Both the position numbers and the translations under genes were made by a program. A stretch of DNA of 7,074 bases from Kiritimatiellia bacterium (GTDB taxonomy: Bacteria > Verrucomicrobiota > Kiritimatiellia > RFP12 > UBA1067): positions 1 to 7,074 of the forward strand of contig JAFVZE010000288.1 of NCBI GenBank assembly GCA_017508315.1, given 5' to 3'. Below, piece after piece: positions 5,530 through 7,074 of the stretch. The first letter of the stretch is position 1; every line of letters starts with the position of its first letter. The notes under the pieces were generated by a model. The model ran no database searches, was not told the origin of the DNA, and was given only the letters and a program-made list of their open reading frames with translations.

Positions 5530-7074
5530 ATGACGCTTGATAACATCCGCAATTTCTGCATCATCGCCCATGTCGACCATGGGAAGACCACGCTTTCCGA
5601 CCGCATTCTTGAACTGACGAAAGCCGTTTCCGCGCGGGAACTCAAGGAGCAGACGCTTGACGCGATGGATCTCGAACGCGAGCGCGGCATCACCATCAAG
5701 TCGCATCCGGTGTCGATGGAGTACGAGGCGAAAGACGGAAAGAAATATCTTTTCAACCTGCTTGACACCCCCGGACACGTTGACTTCGCCTACGAGGTTT
5801 CGCGTTCGATGGGAGCCTGCGAAGGCGCGCTTTTGGTGGTGGACGCCGCGCAGGGCGTGGAGGCGCAGACCGTCGCCAATACCTACTTCGCGCAGGATGC
5901 GAAACTGGAGATCGTGCCGGTTCTGAACAAGGTCGATCTTCCCGGCGCGGACGTGAAGGAAGTGAGCCGCGAGATCGAGGATATTCTCGCCATCCCCATG
6001 GACGATCCGCTTCTCGTTTCCGCCAAGACCGGAGTCGGCTGCGCGGATGTGCTCGAAGCTATCGTAAATCGCATTCCGCCGCCGGAGACGCAGGGCGTCG
6101 ATGCGCCCTTGCGAGCGCTCGTGTTCGATTCTGTGTTCGACGAATTCCGAGGCGTAATCACTTACGTGCGCGTGATGGACGGCGCGCTCAAGGCGGGGCA
6201 GAGCGTTTCCTTCATGGGCTCGCACGTCACGACGACGGTGCACGAGGTGGGCATCTTCTCGCCGGTCAAAAAGCCGGTCGACAGGCTTGAGGCCGGGCAG
6301 GTCGGGTATATCGTCGGCACGGTCAAAGACCCGAGCGAGATCAAGATCGGCGATACCGTGACAACCGCGAAACTCGGCGCGACGGAGCCGCTTCCCGGTT
6401 TCAAGGATATCCATCCGACCGTTTTCTGCGGCATCTATCCGATGTCGACCGACGAATTTCCCAAGGTCGCGCAGGGACTTGAGAAACTGCATCTGAACGA
6501 CAGCGCCTTTACTTTCCACCACGAAAGTTCGCTGGCGCTCGGTTTCGGGTTCCGTTGCGGTTTTCTGGGGCTTCTGCACATGGAGATCGTGCAGGAGCGG
6601 CTGCGGCGCGAATTCAATCTCGACATCATCTCCACTTCTCCCGGCGTCGTCTACAAGCTCAAAATGCGCGACGGCACGGAAAAAGATCTCGACAACCCGC
6701 TGCAGATGCCTGATCCTTCGGCGCTCGACACGATTTCAGAGCCGATTCTGAAAGCGCGTATCATCACACCCTCCGAATCGATCGGAGATGTGATGCGCAT
6801 CGTGATGGACCGCCGCGGACTCGGGGAGGGGACGGAGACGATGGACGCCAAGCACGTAATGCTCCACTGCATGTTGCCCTTGAACGAGATTCTTATCGAC
6901 TTCCACGACACTTTGAAGTCCGTGACCCACGGCTACGCTTCGATGGACTACGAACCGGCGGGGTATCAGGTTTCCGATATCGTGAAGATGGACATTCTGC
7001 TCAACTCCGAGACGGTCGACGCTTTCGCCACGATGGTCCACCGCGACAAGGCGCGCGCTCGCGGCATCCAGATG
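5530..7074 (+). CDS. lepA: Elongation factor 4 (LepA), 3' end cut off by the window
   Basis: LepA/EF-4 is a ribosome-associated translational GTPase of the EF-G-like group, linked to ribosome assembly or to back-translocation depending on the study. The window holds 515 codons of a protein usually near 600 residues, so only the end of the LepA-specific C-terminal domain is missing. GTPase motifs are in order: AHVDHGKT (13-20), ERGITIK with the switch threonine T55 (51-57), DTPGH (79-83), NKVD (133-136) and SAKTG (164-168). The signature GFGFRCGFLGLLHME (338-352) and RGYASLDY-like HGYASMDY confirm LepA rather than EF-G or BipA. The frame has a stop at 5509-5511 and no other ATG before 5530, which fixes the start. 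There is no clear Shine-Dalgarno; the gene begins 11 bases after the fmt stop, so translation is probably coupled to fmt. Confidence 0.97.
   Translation, partial: MTLDNIRNFCIIAHVDHGKTTLSDRILELTKAVSARELKEQTLDAMDLERERGITIKSHPVSMEYEAKDGKKYLFNLLDTPGHVDFAYEVSRSMGACEGALLVVDAAQGVEAQTVANTYFAQDAKLEIVPVLNKVDLPGADVKEVSREIEDILAIPMDDPLLVSAKTGVGCADVLEAIVNRIPPPETQGVDAPLRALVFDSVFDEFRGVITYVRVMDGALKAGQSVSFMGSHVTTTVHEVGIFSPVKKPVDRLEAGQVGYIVGTVKDPSEIKIGDTVTTAKLGATEPLPGFKDIHPTVFCGIYPMSTDEFPKVAQGLEKLHLNDSAFTFHHESSLALGFGFRCGFLGLLHMEIVQERLRREFNLDIISTSPGVVYKLKMRDGTEKDLDNPLQMPDPSALDTISEPILKARIITPSESIGDVMRIVMDRRGLGEGTETMDAKHVMLHCMLPLNEILIDFHDTLKSVTHGYASMDYEPAGYQVSDIVKMDILLNSETVDAFATMVHRDKARARGIQM

Noticed and set aside
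4454..6579. Two long minus-strand frames (4454-5524 and 5248-6579) opposite fmt and lepA
   Set aside because: Both lie over strongly conserved fmt and lepA sequence and overlap each other; they are composition shadows.

Overview
The window looks like chromosomal DNA from a GC-rich Gram-negative bacterium. It is most likely from the PVC superphylum, with Lentisphaerae/Victivallales or a related Verrucomicrobia-type lineage as my best guess. That guess rests on three things: a DUF4091/GH123-type secreted glycoside hydrolase, a GspF/PilC inner-membrane protein, and extended -10 promoters placed directly against start codons. It is inference from gene content, not a phylogenetic result. All five convincing genes lie on the + strand. 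I see no phage, transposon, CRISPR, tRNA or rRNA.

Layout. Bases 1-313 are AT-richer than the rest and hold no convincing complete gene. They contain a possible 3' end of an upstream gene (stop at 138-140), several short inverted repeats, a paired 8-bp direct repeat and a promoter. From 314 to 4506 runs a probable three-gene transcription unit. It holds a type II secretion/type IV pilus F-family protein (314-1477), a cytoplasmic protein resembling the DUF7309 plus DUF6930 architecture (1497-2399), and a secreted GH123/DUF4091-type glycoside hydrolase with an extra N-terminal domain (2410-4506). The gaps are 19 and 10 bases, and the second junction carries a good ribosome binding site over the stop codon. 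From 4541 a second unit carries fmt, methionyl-tRNA formyltransferase (4541-5518), and the first 515 codons of lepA, elongation factor 4 (5530 to the window end).

How the genes fit together. fmt and lepA are translation housekeeping genes. The F protein, the DUF protein and the hydrolase form an accessory unit. The F protein could belong to a pilus or secretion machine, while the hydrolase carries its own Sec signal peptide, so a functional link between them is only suggested by adjacency.

The most interesting signal is regulatory. Both transcription units begin with the same arrangement: TGG-TATAAT followed by exactly 8 bases and then the ATG start codon, with no Shine-Dalgarno sequence. 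This predicts leaderless mRNAs at both promoters. A second notable feature is a perfect 10-bp inverted repeat inside the fmt coding region, about 40 bases after the start codon. I found no strong evidence of a wholly new multi-gene system.
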